A stretch of DNA of 64,000 bases. Source: Tetmemena sp. SeJ-2015 (taxonomy: Eukaryota; Ciliophora; Spirotrichea; Sporadotrichida; Oxytrichidae). Below are positions 19,591 through 29,922 of this stretch, in pieces (the stretch's first letter is position 1; each line of letters starts with the position of its first letter). Both the position numbers and the translations under genes were made by a program. The notes beneath the pieces were generated by a model. That model searched no databases. It was not told the origin of the DNA and was given only the letters and a program-made list of their open reading frames with translations. The DNA is taken from assembly GCA_027382625.1 (NCBI GenBank), contig JAJKFJ010020752.1:62001-126000 (forward strand). Direction: 5' to 3'.

Positions 19591-20521
19591 CTAAAGCTTG
19601 GCGATCTGGGCCGACAGCAGCCGGAACAGCCCGTCGCGATCCACATCGCCCAGGAACAGCGCATTGGCCGGGCGGTCGGTCACCCGCCACCAGTCGGCGA
19701 CCGTCATGCCCAGGGTCAGCGGACTGTTGACCTCGATCTCGACATTGATATGCCGGCCCGAGAACAGTTCGGGCCTCAGCAGATAGGCGATGACGCAGGG
19801 GTCATGCAGCGGCGCGCCCTCGCTGCCATATTTCGCCGTGTCGAAGCGTTCAAAGAAATCGGTCCAGCCCGCCACGGCGCGGCCGACCGGCGTGCCAAGA
19901 CCGCGCATCTCTTCGACCCAGGCGCGCGAGGTCAGGGCCTTATGCGTGACGTCAAGCGGCATGACGACCAAGGGAACGCCGGATTTGAACACAATTTCAG
20001 CGGCTTCCGGGTCGACGTAAATGTTGAACTCGGCGGCGGGGGTGATGTTGCCCACCTCGAAATAGGCGCCACCCATCAGCACGATCTCGGCCACGCGGCC
20101 CACCACATCCGGCGCGCGCTGGAAGGCGGTGGCAATGTTGGTCGGGGTCCCAGAGGGCAAAGCGTCACCGTGCCCGGCGCCTCGCGGCGAAGGGTCTCGA
20201 TCAGGAAATCCCCCCGCATGTTCCGGGCCACGGCCCTTCCGGCAGGTCGCAACCGTCAAGGCCGGTCTTGCCATGGACATGTTCCGCCGTCAGATGGGCG
20301 CTTCAGGGGCGCGTCGCAGCCGGCATAGACCGGCACGGAACTGCCCGCCAACTCGCAGATCACCCGTGCATTGCGCTGGGTCAGTGCCAGGGCACATTGC
20401 CCGCCACCGCCGTCACCCCCAGCACATCCAGCCGGTCTTGCGCCGAAAGCGCCAGCAGCAGCGCCACGGCATTTGTCCTGGCCGGGGTCGGTGTCGATGA
20501 TGATCTTGCGGCGATGGTCAT
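19591..20521 (-). CDS. Nucleoside hydrolase (IunH/RihA family) (frameshifted)
   Basis: The enzyme family hydrolyses the N-glycosidic bond of ribonucleosides for base salvage. The N-terminal calcium/substrate motif IIDTDPGQDDAVALLLAL is scrambled by indels at 20480-20515 but visible; DRLDVLGVTAVAGNVP follows. The clean block has TNIATAFQRAPDVVGRVAEIVLMGGAYFEVGNITPAAEFNIYVDPEAAEIVF with the family VLMGG and EFN motifs, then PLVVMPLDVTHKAL, LHDPCVIAYLLRPELF (the DP-A motif with histidine) and ends FRLLSAQIAKL. Its stop is five bases from the end of the PhoR-like gene (convergent). Confidence 0.88.
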
Positions 20522-20644
20522 GTCAGGCTCCTTTTTCGCAGCGCACTCAAGCGGATCGGCGCGGAACTGTCCAGCCGCTGCAAATCCCGCTGACAGATGC
20601 GGATTTTGGCTGTAAGCTGCCGCAGGACAGCGGAGGGATCGCGC

Positions 20645-21665
20645 ATGCGGATATCCTTGCGGCACGACAAAGGCCGTTAATCCTCGAAGGCCCGGAGTTC
20701 CACTTGACCGGGCCCGTTTGCAGGCTGGCCGATCAACCATGCCATCGGGCGCGGCGAAACAGGTCTTTTTCCCCGGGCGGCGGCAAATGGTTCGGCTGCG
20801 GCATCTGGCGGCGGCAGGGCGGGACATGGTCGGTCTCGCAGGGCCCGTTCGAAGGGGCCGAGCAGATGTGGTCGGTCGCCTATGACCGCGACCGCCTTCT
20901 GGCCGGGTCGAAACCCGCCTATCTCTACGAAAGTCGTGACAGCGGCGAAAGCTGGCGCAGGCTGGACGCGCTGACCGACCAGCCCGGGGCCGAGGCCTGG
21001 ATGCCCGGCGCGGCAGGCCTGACGCTGCACACAATCCTGTCGGACGGCAAGGGCGGGCTCTGGGTCGGCATTTCGGCGGCGGGCGTGTTCGAAAGCCGCG
21101 ATGGCGGCCAAAGCTGGCAGATGCGCAACCGGCGCGGCAATCGGCCCGGTCCGGCGGGTGCCCTGCCGCGGCGACTGGGGCGATGGCAATGAATTCCGCC
21201 AGGAGGACGAGATCTTTCCTGCGTCACAAGGGCCGCCTCCGCGCGCTCGAGGCCGGCTTGACGCATTTCCAGCGCTCACCGCCGTCGCAGGGAATCACGG
21301 CGCCCGGGAGTCGATGGCTCCCCCGACCTTCGGCTCCGGTCGGCGCGCATCCGCGCGACAAGGGCACGCTCTGGGTCTTTCCGCTGAACGGCGATGCGAT
21401 CGGGGCGCTATCCGACGATGGCCGGAGCGCTGATGTGAAACACGATGGCGGCGAGACGTGGCAGGGCAAGGGCCAGGGCCTGCCTGCGAAGGACTGTTTC
21501 TTCACCGTGTTGCGGCAGGGCCTGTCGGTCAGCCGCGCCACACCCTGCGGCGTCGCTTTCGGCACCAATTCCGGTTCGGTTTTCCACAGCGGGGACGAGG
21601 GCGAGACCTGGCAGGAAGTCGCCCGCCACCTGCCCACCGTCCTGTCGGTCGAATTCATGCAATAG
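20645..21665 (+). CDS. BNR/Asp-box repeat beta-propeller protein (exo-sialidase-like fold) (frameshifted)
   Basis: About 340 codons. The clean centre shows repeated Asp-box motifs: YLYESRDSGESWRRL, GVFESRDGGQSWQ, KHDGGETWQGKGQGLP and GSVFHSGDEGETWQEVARHLP, each of the S/T-x-D-x-G-x-T-W type, separated by about 60-100 residues with GLWVGISAAGV and CGVAFGTNSGSV blade strands. Similar bacterial proteins are annotated as glycosyl hydrolase or WD40/YVTN-like; no catalytic residues can be assigned, so no enzymatic role is claimed. No signal peptide is visible. Indels lie near 20680, 20760, 21140-21230 and 21330. It is divergent from the nucleoside hydrolase. Confidence 0.7.
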
Positions 21666-21690
21666 GCCCGCGCCAGGGGGGCGCGGGCCT
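21664..21690. terminator. Hairpin between convergent BNR-repeat gene and fbpA-like gene
   Basis: A perfect 11-base stem (AGGCCCGCGCC with GGCGCGGGCCT), 5-base loop, directly at the stop codon. No U-run. Probably ends transcription from the plus strand. Confidence 0.6.
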
Positions 21691-21721
21691 GCGACTACCA
21701 GCCTCGGGGAGCTTCGGGCCG

Positions 21722-22748
21722 TCAGCCGTCGAAATCGACCGTCTCGATCAGCTTCAGCGCCTCGGGGCGCAGCTTGGCGATTTCGGTCAGGCTCTTGCTG
21801 TCGGGCGTGAATTCACCCCAGCTTGCCACCAGATCCGACCGTGCGACGCCCGGCTTGACCGGGTATTCGTTGTTGGTTTCCGCATAGATTTTCTGCGCCT
21901 CGTCCGACGACAGCCATTCCATCAGATTGAGCGCCGCTTCCTTGTTCGGGGCGGATTTCGTCATCGCCACGCCCGAGATGTTCAGATGGGTGCCATCGCC
22001 TTCAAAGGTCGGGAAGACGATGCGCACGGTTTCCGCCGCCGGGCGCTGTTCGGGATCGTTCATCATCTGGCCCATGTAATAGGTGTTGCCCAGCGCGATG
22101 TCGCATTCGCCCGCCGCGATGGCCATGATCTGGTCGCGGTCGCCGCCATCGGGCTTCTTCGCCAGATTGGCCTTCAGCCCCTCGAGCCAGGTCTTGGTAT
22201 AATCCGCGCCATGATGGGCCAGCATGGCCGAATTGGCGCGCCACATGCTTGCCCGCGCGATGCAGATACGGCCCTTCCATTTGGGGTCGGCCAGATCTTC
22301 GTAGGTGGTCACCTCGCCCGGTTTCACGCGGTCTTTGCTGGCATAGACGATGCGCGCCCGCGCCGTCAGGCCGAACCAGTGGTTCGCCTCGTCGCGGAAA
22401 TTGGCCGGGATGTTGGCGTCCAGCACATCCGATTTCACTTCCTGCGTCACGCCCGCATCGACGATCTGCAACAGGCGCGCGATGTCGACGGTCAGGATCA
22501 GGTCGGCGGGAGAGCGCGCGCCCTCGGCCACCAGACGCTCGGCCATGCCCTTGTCGACGAAAGCCACGTTGGTGGTGATCCCCGTCTCGGCGGTAAAGGC
22601 GTCGAGCAGCGGCTGGATCAATTCGGGCTGACGGTGGGAATAGATGTTCACCTGATCGGCCAAGGCGGGCAGGGCGGTGGTCAGCGAAAGGGCAAGCAGG
22701 AGCGACGCATAACTGAGTCCTTTTGTCAGGCTTTGTCGTCGCGTGCAT
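21722..22748 (-). CDS. Fe(3+) ABC transporter periplasmic substrate-binding protein, FbpA/FutA type (one frameshift)
   Basis: The mature part is clean: ADQVNIYSHRQPELIQPLLDAF, GITTNVAFVDKGMAERLVAEG, SPADLILTVDIARLLQI, VYASKDRVKPGEVTTYEDLADPKWKGRICIA, then IMAIAAGECDIALGNTYYMGQMM, with the double tyrosine typical of ferric-iron-binding proteins, and HLNISGVAMTKSAPNKEAALNLMEWLSSDEAQ. The signal peptide LLLALSLTTALPALA precedes. The start MHATTKPDK (22748) is one frame off, an indel lying near 22715. No permease or ATPase gene adjoins, so it is either an orphan or its partners are elsewhere. Confidence 0.9.
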
Positions 22749-22797
22749 AGACCGCCGCGCGGGGTGCGGTCAATGCCTGAGTGAAACACTTGGAAAA

Positions 22798-23653
22798 TCA
22801 GCGGCGCTCTGCCGCAGCCGCTTTGGCCGCTTTTTCCTCGGCCTTGGCGCGGTTCCACAGCGCGTCCATTTCTGCAGGTCGATTGCGCCGGTTCCTGCCC
22901 GCCTCGGCCAGCAGCGCTTCAATGCGCTGGAAGCGGCGGGTGAACTTCTGGTTCGCGGCACGCAGGGCGGCTCGGGATCGACCTTCAGATGCCGCGCGAG
23001 ATTGGCGATCACAAACAAGAGATCGCCGAATTCCTCGGCCACTTCCGCCTCGGTCAGCGTTTCGCGCGCCTCGGCCAGTTCGGCCGCTTCCTCGACCAGC
23101 TTGGCCACCACCTCGTCGGTCGAGAGCCAGTCGAACCCGACCCGCGCCGCCCGTTTCTGTCGGTGTAGCGCCGCCAGCAGTCCAGGTCGCCACCCCGTCC
23201 AGCACCCCGGCGCGCGCGCCGCGTTCGCGGGCCTTGAGCGCCTCCCAATCCTTCGTCTGCGCTCGGCGCTTGTCGCGGCCTCGTGCCAAAGACATGCGGA
23301 TGCCGCGCCAGCATCTTGTCGGAAATCGCCCGCGCCACATCGTCAAAGCCGAAGAACCCCGCCTCGCGGGCCATCTGGGCGTGGAAGACGGTCTGGAACA
23401 GAAGATCGCCCAGCTCGCCCTTCAGCTCGCCCCAAGCCTGCCGCTCGATCACATCGGCCACTTCATGCGCCTCTTCGATCGTATAGGGGGCGATGGTGGC
23501 GAAATCCTGCTCAAGATCCCAGGGGCAGCCCCCGGCCGGATCGCGCAGCCGCGCCATGATTTCCAGCAGCCGCGCCATCGCCGCCTCGGGCGTCGTGACG
23601 GGCGTATGGACCAGACGGTCGCTTTCCGCGCGGTCAAGGTGGGGTTCTGACAT
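22798..23653 (-). CDS. mazG: Nucleoside triphosphate pyrophosphohydrolase MazG (frameshifted)
   Basis: MazG hydrolyses (d)NTPs to monophosphates. The first MazG domain reads LLEIMARLRDPAGGCPWDLEQDFATIAPYTIEEAHEVADVIE and ELKGELGDLLFQTVFHAQMA, then DDVARAISDKMLARHPHVFG; the E-E-x-x-E metal-binding pattern is present. The second domain, in another frame, has KLVEEAAELAEARE and EVAEEFGDLLFVIANLARHLKVDPE. The end KAAKAAAAERR is at 22798. Indels lie near 22960, 23150 and 23270. It is divergent from the M20 amidohydrolase with a 58-base gap. Confidence 0.9.
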
Positions 23654-23711
23654 TGCGGCCCTTCGCGATTTCCTGTTTCTCTCGGCCAGACCGATCCAAG
23701 GAGTTCAGATC

Positions 23712-24851
23712 ATGCCCGTCCTCAACCGTATCGCCTCATATGCCGAGGAAATGAAGGCTGGCGGCGGCATCTGCACCAATATCCGAACTGGCCTCGTCCA
23801 CGATCACCGCCGCTGGATCGCCAGCGCCTGCGCGAGATCGGCGTGGAACGAGCTGTGCTCGAAGGCATGGGCACGCATCGTCGCGCATCCTGAACGGCGA
23901 GGGCGAAGGCCCGACCATCGGTTGCGCGCCGATATGGACGCGCTGCCGATCGAAGATGACGGCGCCCGGCCAGCAATGCCGGCGGATGCACGCCTGCGGC
24001 CATGACGGCCATGTCACCATGCTGCTCGGGGCCGCCAAATACCTGTGCGAGACCCGCCGCTTCGCAGGCCGCGTCGCGCTGATCTTCCAACCGGCCGAGG
24101 AAGACGGCGGCGGCGGTCAGGTCATGGTGCAAGAGGGGGCGATGGACCGTTTCGGCGTGTCGCAGGTCTACGGCATCCACAACGCGCCCAACGTGCCCTT
24201 TGGCCATTTCCACACCACCCCCGGCCCGCTGATGGCCAGCGTCGACACCGCCTTTGTCAAGGTGACCGGCCGCGGCGGCCACGGCGCCACCCCGCATGAA
24301 ACCGTCGATCCGGTGGTGGCGCTGGTTGCCATGGTGCAGGCCGTGCAGACCATCATCCCCCGCAACGTCTATGCGCTGGACGAGGCGGTGATTTCCGTCA
24401 CGCAGATCCACACCGGCACGGCCTCGAACATCATCCCTGAGGATGCATGTTCGCCGGCCACCATCCGCTGCTTCAAACCCGATGTCGCGCCCTGCTGAAA
24501 AAGCGCTTCCACGAGATCGTCGAAGGCACGCCGCGGCTTCGTGTTGCGGCGCAGGTGGAATATGACTGGGGCTATCCCGCGACGATCAACCATGAGGACG
24601 AGGCCGCCTTCGCCGTGACGGTGGCACAAGAGGTTTCTGGGCCGATGCCGTCGACGGCAATGCGGCGCGCGAGATGGGAAGCGAGGATTTCTCCTACATG
24701 CTCGAGGCCCGGCCCGGCGCCTATCTCTTCCTGGGCACCGGCCCCGGCGCGGGCCTGCACCACGCAGCCTATGATTTCAATGACGAGGCCGCCCGATTGG
24801 CCGCAAGCTTCTTGCCCGTCGGTGGAACGCGCCCAGCCGCTGCGCAAATAG
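23712..24851 (+). CDS. M20 family amidohydrolase (hippurate hydrolase/IAA-amino-acid hydrolase type) (frameshifted)
   Basis: A zinc-dependent amidase of the M20D group. MPVLNRIASYAEEMK opens the gene; LRADMDALPIEDD (metal-binding Asp region) and MHACGHDGHVTMLLGAAKYL (HACGHDGH) are hallmarks, followed by VALIFQPAEEDGGGGQVM (catalytic Glu pair), GIHNAPNVPFGHF, the dimerisation lid VTGRGGHGATPHETVDPV and GSEDFSYMLEARPGAYLFLGTG with the last metal ligand near HHAAYDFND. Indels lie near 23790, 23950, 24480 and 24640-24670. The stop at 24849-24851 abuts the convergent membrane-protein gene. Substrate cannot be read from sequence. Confidence 0.88.
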
Positions 24852-25216
24852 TCACGCAGCGGCAGGCGGCGAAGCAAGCTGCCCCGCAGCCCACGCGTGC
24901 CCGCGGGCGTGACCATGCCGCCCAGAAAGCCGCCCAGGGTCTGGCCGGTCGCCAGCGCCAGCCCGGCTTCGGCCAGCATCAGCAGCGCAAAGGCCAGCAC
25001 GCCCATGCGATCTGGTCCGGCAAGGGCAGGGGCCACGCCGCAGCACGCGCCCCGCCACGGCCCAGACCACAGCAGAAGCAGCGGGACTTCCAACGCCACC
25101 GCCATCAGTGCCCCGATCCGGGGCGCGATCCACAACGTCCGCAGCACGCCCAGAACGAAGGCCAGCGCAAAGACCGGCGCAAGATAGGCAAGGGCTGGCT
25201 TGACGTATCTCCGCAT
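24852..25216 (-). CDS. Small integral membrane protein of unknown function (frameshifted)
   Basis: About 120 residues with four predicted membrane segments: YLAPVFALAFVLGVLRTL, IGALMAVALEVPLLLLW, DRMGVLAFALLMLAEAGLALA and, less clear, a C-terminal stretch. It starts MRRYVKPALAYLAPVF at 25216. The last codons differ by frame; the version ending QLASPPAAA stops at 24852, exactly next to the convergent amidohydrolase stop, which supports it. I do not recognise a named family. Indels near 25040 and 24880. Confidence 0.6.
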
Positions 25217-25267
25217 CGACCCGATCCTTCGCGCCATTCCGCCCGCCGCATTTTGCAGGAGTTTTCC

Positions 25268-25656
25268 GTGAAAGTCCTCTCTCTCGCTCTGGCCTTCGCC
25301 GCCCTGGCCGCCGCCCCGGCGCGGGCCGATGAATATGTCGCCTTCCTCTCGCCCACCGGCAATATCGGCTGCGCATCTATCCCGGGGGCGATTACGCCGA
25401 GGCGCGCGCGACATGCGCAAACTGACCCCAGCTACCGCAAGCGCGCCGGCTGCGATTCGACTGGGCATTCCTTGGGCCGTCGGTGCACGGGGCGGCTATT
25501 GCCTGTTCATGTTTCCGCTTTGATCCCGCGCGCTGACCTGGTATGGAAATCGCTGACCGTCGGCCCATTTACCTGCCACCTCGGAAAGCGCATGACCTGC
25601 CTCAATCCGCAGGCCATGGCTTCAAGGTCGCCAAGGCGAAACAGCAGCTTTTCTGA
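25268..25656 (+). CDS. Small secreted protein, DUF6636-like (frameshifted)
   Basis: The GTG at 25268 opens VKVLSLALAFAALAAAPARA, a clear signal peptide, then DEYVAFLSPTGNIGC, which is the DUF6636-type start (F-x-S-P-x-x-N-I-x-C). Across frames come MRKLTP, SYRKR, AGCDFDWGHSF-like text, GNSLTVGPFTC, MTCLNPQ and the C-terminal HGFKVAKAKQQLF, ending at 25654-25656. Four cysteines probably form two disulfides in the periplasm. Function unknown. At least five indels in 390 bases. Confidence 0.65.
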
Positions 25657-25789
25657 CCGGCGACGCAGTTCGCCCCGCCACATGTGATCCTTGCCGCGCG
25701 ACATGCGCCGGATCCCGTCTTTGGGCTGGCGCGGATTTGATCAAACGGCTAGAAGATTCTGACTGACGATTCAATCAAGGAGATTCTCC

Positions 25790-27191
25790 ATGACCGCCCC
25801 CCAGGCCCTGGCCCGGCCGTTTCGAACCTGTCACCCGAAACCCTGTGGAGATGGACCGTCGACATGTCCTGCACCCCTGGGCCAATTTCGGCCCGTTCGA
25901 GGCCGAAGGATCGCTGGTCATCGAACGCGGCGAGGGCGCCTGGCTCTGGGATGCCTCGGGCAAGCGCTATCTTGATGCCGTGGGCGGCATGTGGTGCACA
26001 AATATCGGCCTCGGCCGCAAGGAAGTGGCGCAGGCCATTGCCGAACAGGCTGAACAACTTGCCTTCTGCAACACCTTCGTCGACATGACGAATGGCCCCT
26101 CGGCGCGGCTTGCCGCCGAATTGGCCCCCCCGCGCGCCCGGCGATCTGAACCGCCCCATTTCACCACCTGCGTTCCACCGCAGTCGACACCGCCGCCCGC
26201 ATGGTCTGGTATTACCAGCACGCCATGGGCCGCCGCAAAAGACCGATATCCGTCGCGCGGGAGAACAGCTATCACGGCGCGACCTTCCTGACCCAATCCA
26301 TCGGAAACGCGCCGGCGACCGGGTCGAGGAGTTCCGCTACAAGACCGACGCATCCATCACCTGTCCTGCCCGATCCCTATCGCCGCCCCGAAGGCATGAC
26401 CGAGGCCGAATTCTGCGATGGTCTGATCGCCGAATTCCAGGCCCTGATCGCCCGCATCGGCGCCGACCGCATCGGCGGCTTCTTCGCCGAGCCGATCCAG
26501 GCCTCGGGCGGTGTGATCGTGCCGCCCGCAGGATATCTGCGCCGCATGGCCGATCTTTGCCGCCAGCATGACATCCTGTTCATCGCCGATGAGGTCGTGA
26601 CCGCTTTTGGCCGTCTGGGCCACTGGTTCGCATCCGAGGCCGAGTTCGGCGTCATCCCCGATATATCACCTGCGCAAAGGGCCCTGTCCGCCGCCTATGG
26701 TGCCCTTGGGGCGGATCTTTTCCGACCGGATCTGGGCCGCCCTGGCGCAGGGGCGGCGCTGGTTCACATCGGGCTTCACCTATTCTGGCCACCCGTCGCC
26801 TGCGCCGCCAGCCTCAAGGTGATCGAGATCATGGAGCGCGAAGACCTTCTGGCCAATGCCGCCCGCGTTGGGGCCTATCTGCACGAAAGGCTCAAGCCGC
26901 TCGAGGATCTGCCGCTGGTCGGCCAGGTCCGGGGCGGGGCTGATGCTCGGCGAGAATGTCGCGGACAAGGGGACCAAGCAGCCCTTGCCCGATGGCGTGA
27001 ACGAATCGAAGCGCATCTCAAACGCGGCCGAGGCGATGGGCCTTCTGGTCCGCCCCATCGGCCATCTGAACGTCATGTCGCCGCCGCTGACCCTGACCGA
27101 AGCGCAGGCCCACCAGATCGCCGACACGCTGCACCGCGCCATCCGGCAGGTCACGGATGAACTGGTCCGCGAAGGCCATTGCATCGGCTGA
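25790..27191 (+). CDS. Class III (omega) aminotransferase, PLP-dependent (frameshifted)
   Basis: Reads HPWANFGPFEAEGSLVIERGEGAWLWDASGKRYLDAVGGMWC, the classic N-terminal block of class III transaminases, ARENSYHGATFLTQS, FRYKTD, MTEAEFCDGLIAEFQALI, FFAEPIQASGGVIVPPAGYL, DILFIADEVVTAFGRLGHWF with the PLP aspartate, then the lysine region ITCAKGLS split by an indel near 26665, FTSGFTYSGHP, and the C-terminus RPIGHLNVMSPPLTLTEAQ. The pattern fits taurine/beta-alanine/putrescine-pyruvate transaminases. Next to an agmatinase gene, putrescine or a guanidino compound is a reasonable substrate, but this is inference. Indels near 25840, 26120, 26310 and 26750. Confidence 0.87.
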
Positions 27192-27280
27192 GGCTGTTGA
27201 CAAAGGGCTCCGGGCAGGCTTCCTTGCCCGGGCCCGGATCCGCGCGTCTCCGGCCCCGTTTGGCGAAAACGGCAAGATCT

Positions 27281-27324
27281 TTGGCAAGACGGTTGGAAGA
27301 CGTTTGCAAGACGTTCGGAAGACG
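27281..27324 (+). repeat. Four-unit 11-bp tandem repeat upstream of the agmatinase gene
   Basis: Units TTGGCAAGACG, GTTGGAAGACG, TTTGCAAGACG and TTCGGAAGACG follow each other without a gap; a degenerate unit CGGCAAGATCT precedes. All share AAGACG. The array ends 69 bases before the agmatinase start. An 11-base period places each unit on the same helix face, as for direct-repeat boxes of OmpR/PhoB-type regulators. The binding protein is unknown. Confidence 0.6.
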
Positions 27325-27393
27325 GTCCTTTCCCGGGGAATTTGTCCTGGCCTGGGGGCAATGACAGCGCGCCTTTCCCACTCACGGTTTCCC

Positions 27394-28336
27394 ATGCCCT
27401 CGAAGACGCCAAGACCGAAGTCGACACCGCTTCACCCGAAAGCTCCCGGGCCCTTCTCTTGAAACCCCTTTGGGGGCCACCTCCTTCTTGCCCCGGGCGC
27501 TAAAAAAAAGGGACCTGACGGGGGTCGATCTCGCCATCACCGGCGTGCCCTTCGATCAGGCGGTGACGCATCGCACCGGCACCCGCTTCGGCCCCCGCGC
27601 GATCCGCGAGGCATCCAGCCTGCAACCCTATGACCCGCCGCATGGCTGGCCGACCAACCCGTTGGAAGAGCTGAATATTATCGACTACGGTGATCTTGCT
27701 TTCGACTATGCGAAAGGGCGGATTTCCCGTACCCTGACCGAACATTCCGCAAGATCCTTTCGGCGGGCGCCGGAACGGTCACCCTGGGCGGCGATCACTA
27801 TATCACCTTCCCGATCTTGCGGGCCTATGCTGAAAAGTTCGGTCCCCTGGGCGTGATCCATTTCGACGCCCATTCCGATCTTTGGGTCGATGACGACCTC
27901 AGCCGCATCGATCACGGCACCATGCTCTACAAGGCCGTCAAGACCGGCCTCGTCGATCCGGCGCGGTCGGTGCAGATCGGCATCCGCACCACGACCGAGG
28001 ACTACTTGGGCTTCAACGTCATCACCGCACGCGAGGTTCATGAAAAGGGCGCGGCCCACCCGTCCCCTGAAAAGGAATCGTGGGCGCCCCCGGAACCTAT
28101 TGACCTTTGACATAGACGCCCTCGACCCCGCCTTTGCGCCGGCCCCGGGCCCCCCCGGGTCTGGGGCGGCCCAGTTGGCAGGCGGCGGCAGCTGCGCGAT
28201 CTTGCTGGTTCAACTGGTGGCGGCGATATTGTCGAGGTTCGCCGCCTTATGCCACACCGGCGCCACCGCCATCGCCGCGGCGCATCTGGCCTATGAACTG
28301 ATCTCCCTCTACCTTTGGGGCAAAACGCAAAGATGA
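27394..28336 (+). CDS. speB: Agmatinase/guanidinobutyrase-type ureohydrolase (frameshifted)
   Basis: A manganese ureohydrolase of the arginase family. GGATSFLRRALKK-like text opens the protein, then DLTGVDLAITGVPFDQAVTHRTGTRFGPRAIREAS, VTLGGDHYITFPIL (first metal His), GVIHFDAHSDLW (DAHSD metal site), RSVQIGIRTTTEDY, LTFDIDALDPAFAP (DIDALDP metal site) and VGGDIVEV-like text. All three metal motifs are present, in different frames. Start at 27394 is tentative: MP then LEDAKTEVDTAFTR-like text in another frame. Indels are dense before 27500 and between 28040 and 28200. The end overlaps the DUF1499 start (ATGA). Confidence 0.87.
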
Positions 28337-28773
28337 GTGCGCGGGGCGTCGTCGCGACGGTGGCGCTGCTGGGGGCAGGCGGGGGGGGTTATATCCGCCT
28401 CGCCCCGTCCGACCTCGCGACCTGGCATGTCGCACCCCCCGGGGCGCTGTTCCGGAATCTCCCCGGAGATCAGGTGCAAGCCATTGAAGGCGCTGCCATT
28501 CTTCGCCTTTCGCCCGCGCGCGGCAGCGCCAGGGACCTGCTGGAACGGCTTGACGCCATCGCCCTTGCCACGCCCCGCACCGCGCGCCTGGCTGGCAGCC
28601 CCGGCGAAGGCCGCATCACCTGGATCACCCGCTCCGCCTTTTGGGGATTTCCCGATTACACCACCGCCGAGGCCGACCCCGACGGCCTGCGCCTCTATGC
28701 CCGCCTGCGCTTTGGCCGGTCGGATTTCGGCGTCAACGCCGCCCGGCTGACCGACTGGCTCGCACGCCTCTGA
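28333..28773 (+). CDS. DUF1499 family protein
   Basis: A 146-codon frame, apparently intact from ATG 28333 (MSARGVVATVALLG, a hydrophobic N-terminal anchor or signal), through RLAPSDLATWHV, LLERLDAIALATPRTARLAGS, ITWITRSAFWGFPDYTTAEA to LRLYARLRFGRSDFGVNAARLTDWLARL. The C-terminal S-D-x-G-V-N-x-x-R motif is the DUF1499 signature. Function unknown. Four-base overlap with the agmatinase stop suggests co-transcription. The GGGGGG run at 28381-28386 may hide an indel in the anchor. Confidence 0.85.
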   Translation: MSARGVVATVALLGAGGGGYIRLAPSDLATWHVAPPGALFRNLPGDQVQAIEGAAILRLSPARGSARDLLERLDAIALATPRTARLAGSPGEGRITWITRSAFWGFPDYTTAEADPDGLRLYARLRFGRSDFGVNAARLTDWLARL

Positions 28774-28866
28774 GCCTGATCTTGGTCCGAATATCCCGGG
28801 GTCCGGGGCAGGGCCACGGGGCTTCCTCCTCTTGACCGGTCTCCCGTTCCGCGCCAGACAACCGCC

Positions 28867-29922
28867 ATGGTTCCGCTCGACAAACTCGCCCAGATCACCC
28901 AACGCTTCGAATTCGTCGAAGCCAAGCTCAATGCCGGCGCCAGCCCCGCCGAGATCGCCACTCTCAGCCGCGAATATTCCGAGCTGAAGCCGGTGGCCGA
29001 GGAAATTGCCGCCTATCGCCAGGCGCTGACCGATCTGTCGGATGCCGAGGCCATGCTGGCCGATCCCGAATTGCGCGTTTTGGCCGAGGATGAGCTTCCC
29101 CGACTGAAGGACGCCATCCCCGCGATGGAAGACCGCCTGCGCATCGCGCTTTTGCCCAAGGACGCCGCCGACGCCCGCCCCGCCATCCTTGAAATCCGGC
29201 CCGGCACCGGCGGCGACGAAGCGGCCTTGTTCGCAGGCGATCTTGCCAGGATGTATCAGCGCTATGCCGAGGCGATGGGCTGGAAATTCGAGGTGATTTC
29301 CGAACAATCCGGCGAACTTGGCGGGTTGAAGGAAGTCACCGCCCATGTGCAGGGCGAGGGGGTCTTTGCCAAGCTGAAATTCGAATCCGGCGTGCATCGC
29401 GTCCAGCGCGTGCCGGAAACCGAGGCGCAGGGCCGCGTCCACACCTCGGCCGCCACCGTCGCCGTGCTGCCCGAGGCCGAAGAGGTCGACATCGACATCC
29501 CCGCCGCCGATATCCGCATCGACACCATGCGCTCCAGCGGGGCAGGCGGCCAGCACGTCAACACCACCGACTCGGCGGTGCGGATCACCCATATTCCCAC
29601 GGGGATCATCGTCACCTCGTCCGAGAAATCGCAGCACCAGAACCGCGCCATCGCCATGCAGGTCCTGCGCGCAAGGCTTTATGAGATGGAGCGCGAGCGC
29701 TTGCACAGCGAACGCGCCGCCGACCGCAAGGCCCAGGTGGGCAGCGGCGACCGCAGCGAACGCATCCGCACCTATAACTTCCCCCAAGGCCGCCTGACCG
29801 ACCACCGGATCAACCTGACGCTCTATTCGCTGGATCGCATCGTGCAGGGCGACCTGACCGAAGTGATCGACGCGCTGATCGCCCATGACCAGGCGGCGAA
29901 GCTGGCCGAGATGGAGGCATGA
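28867..29922 (+). CDS. prfA: Peptide chain release factor 1
   Basis: Intact 351-codon RF1. It has the codon-recognition domain and the catalytic GGQ in [24 protein letters not shown], used to release peptides at UAA and UAG. The tripeptide anticodon region, [45 protein letters not shown] and [23 protein letters not shown] are all in frame; the C-terminus has [21 protein letters not shown]1 rather than RF2 because no RF2-type programmed frameshift site and the PxT-like loop region fits RF1. The stop overlaps the prmC start (ATGA), the usual pair. Confidence 0.97.
   Translation: MVPLDKLAQITQRFEFVEAKLNAGASPAEIATLSREYSELKPVAEEIAAYRQALTDLSDAEAMLADPELRVLAEDELPRLKDAIPAMEDRLRIALLPKDAADARPAILEIRPGTGGDEAALFAGDLARMYQRYAEAMGWKFEVISEQSGELGGLKEVTAHVQGEGVFAKLKFESGVHRVQRVPETEAQGRVHTSAATVAVLPEAEEVDIDIPAADIRIDTMRSSGAGGQHVNTTDSAVRITHIPTGIIVTSSEKSQHQNRAIAMQVLRARLYEMERERLHSERAADRKAQVGSGDRSERIRTYNFPQGRLTDHRINLTLYSLDRIVQGDLTEVIDALIAHDQAAKLAEMEA

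Noticed and set aside
21458..22750. 430-codon plus-strand ORF
   Set aside because: Antisense of the clean Fe(3+)-binding protein gene.
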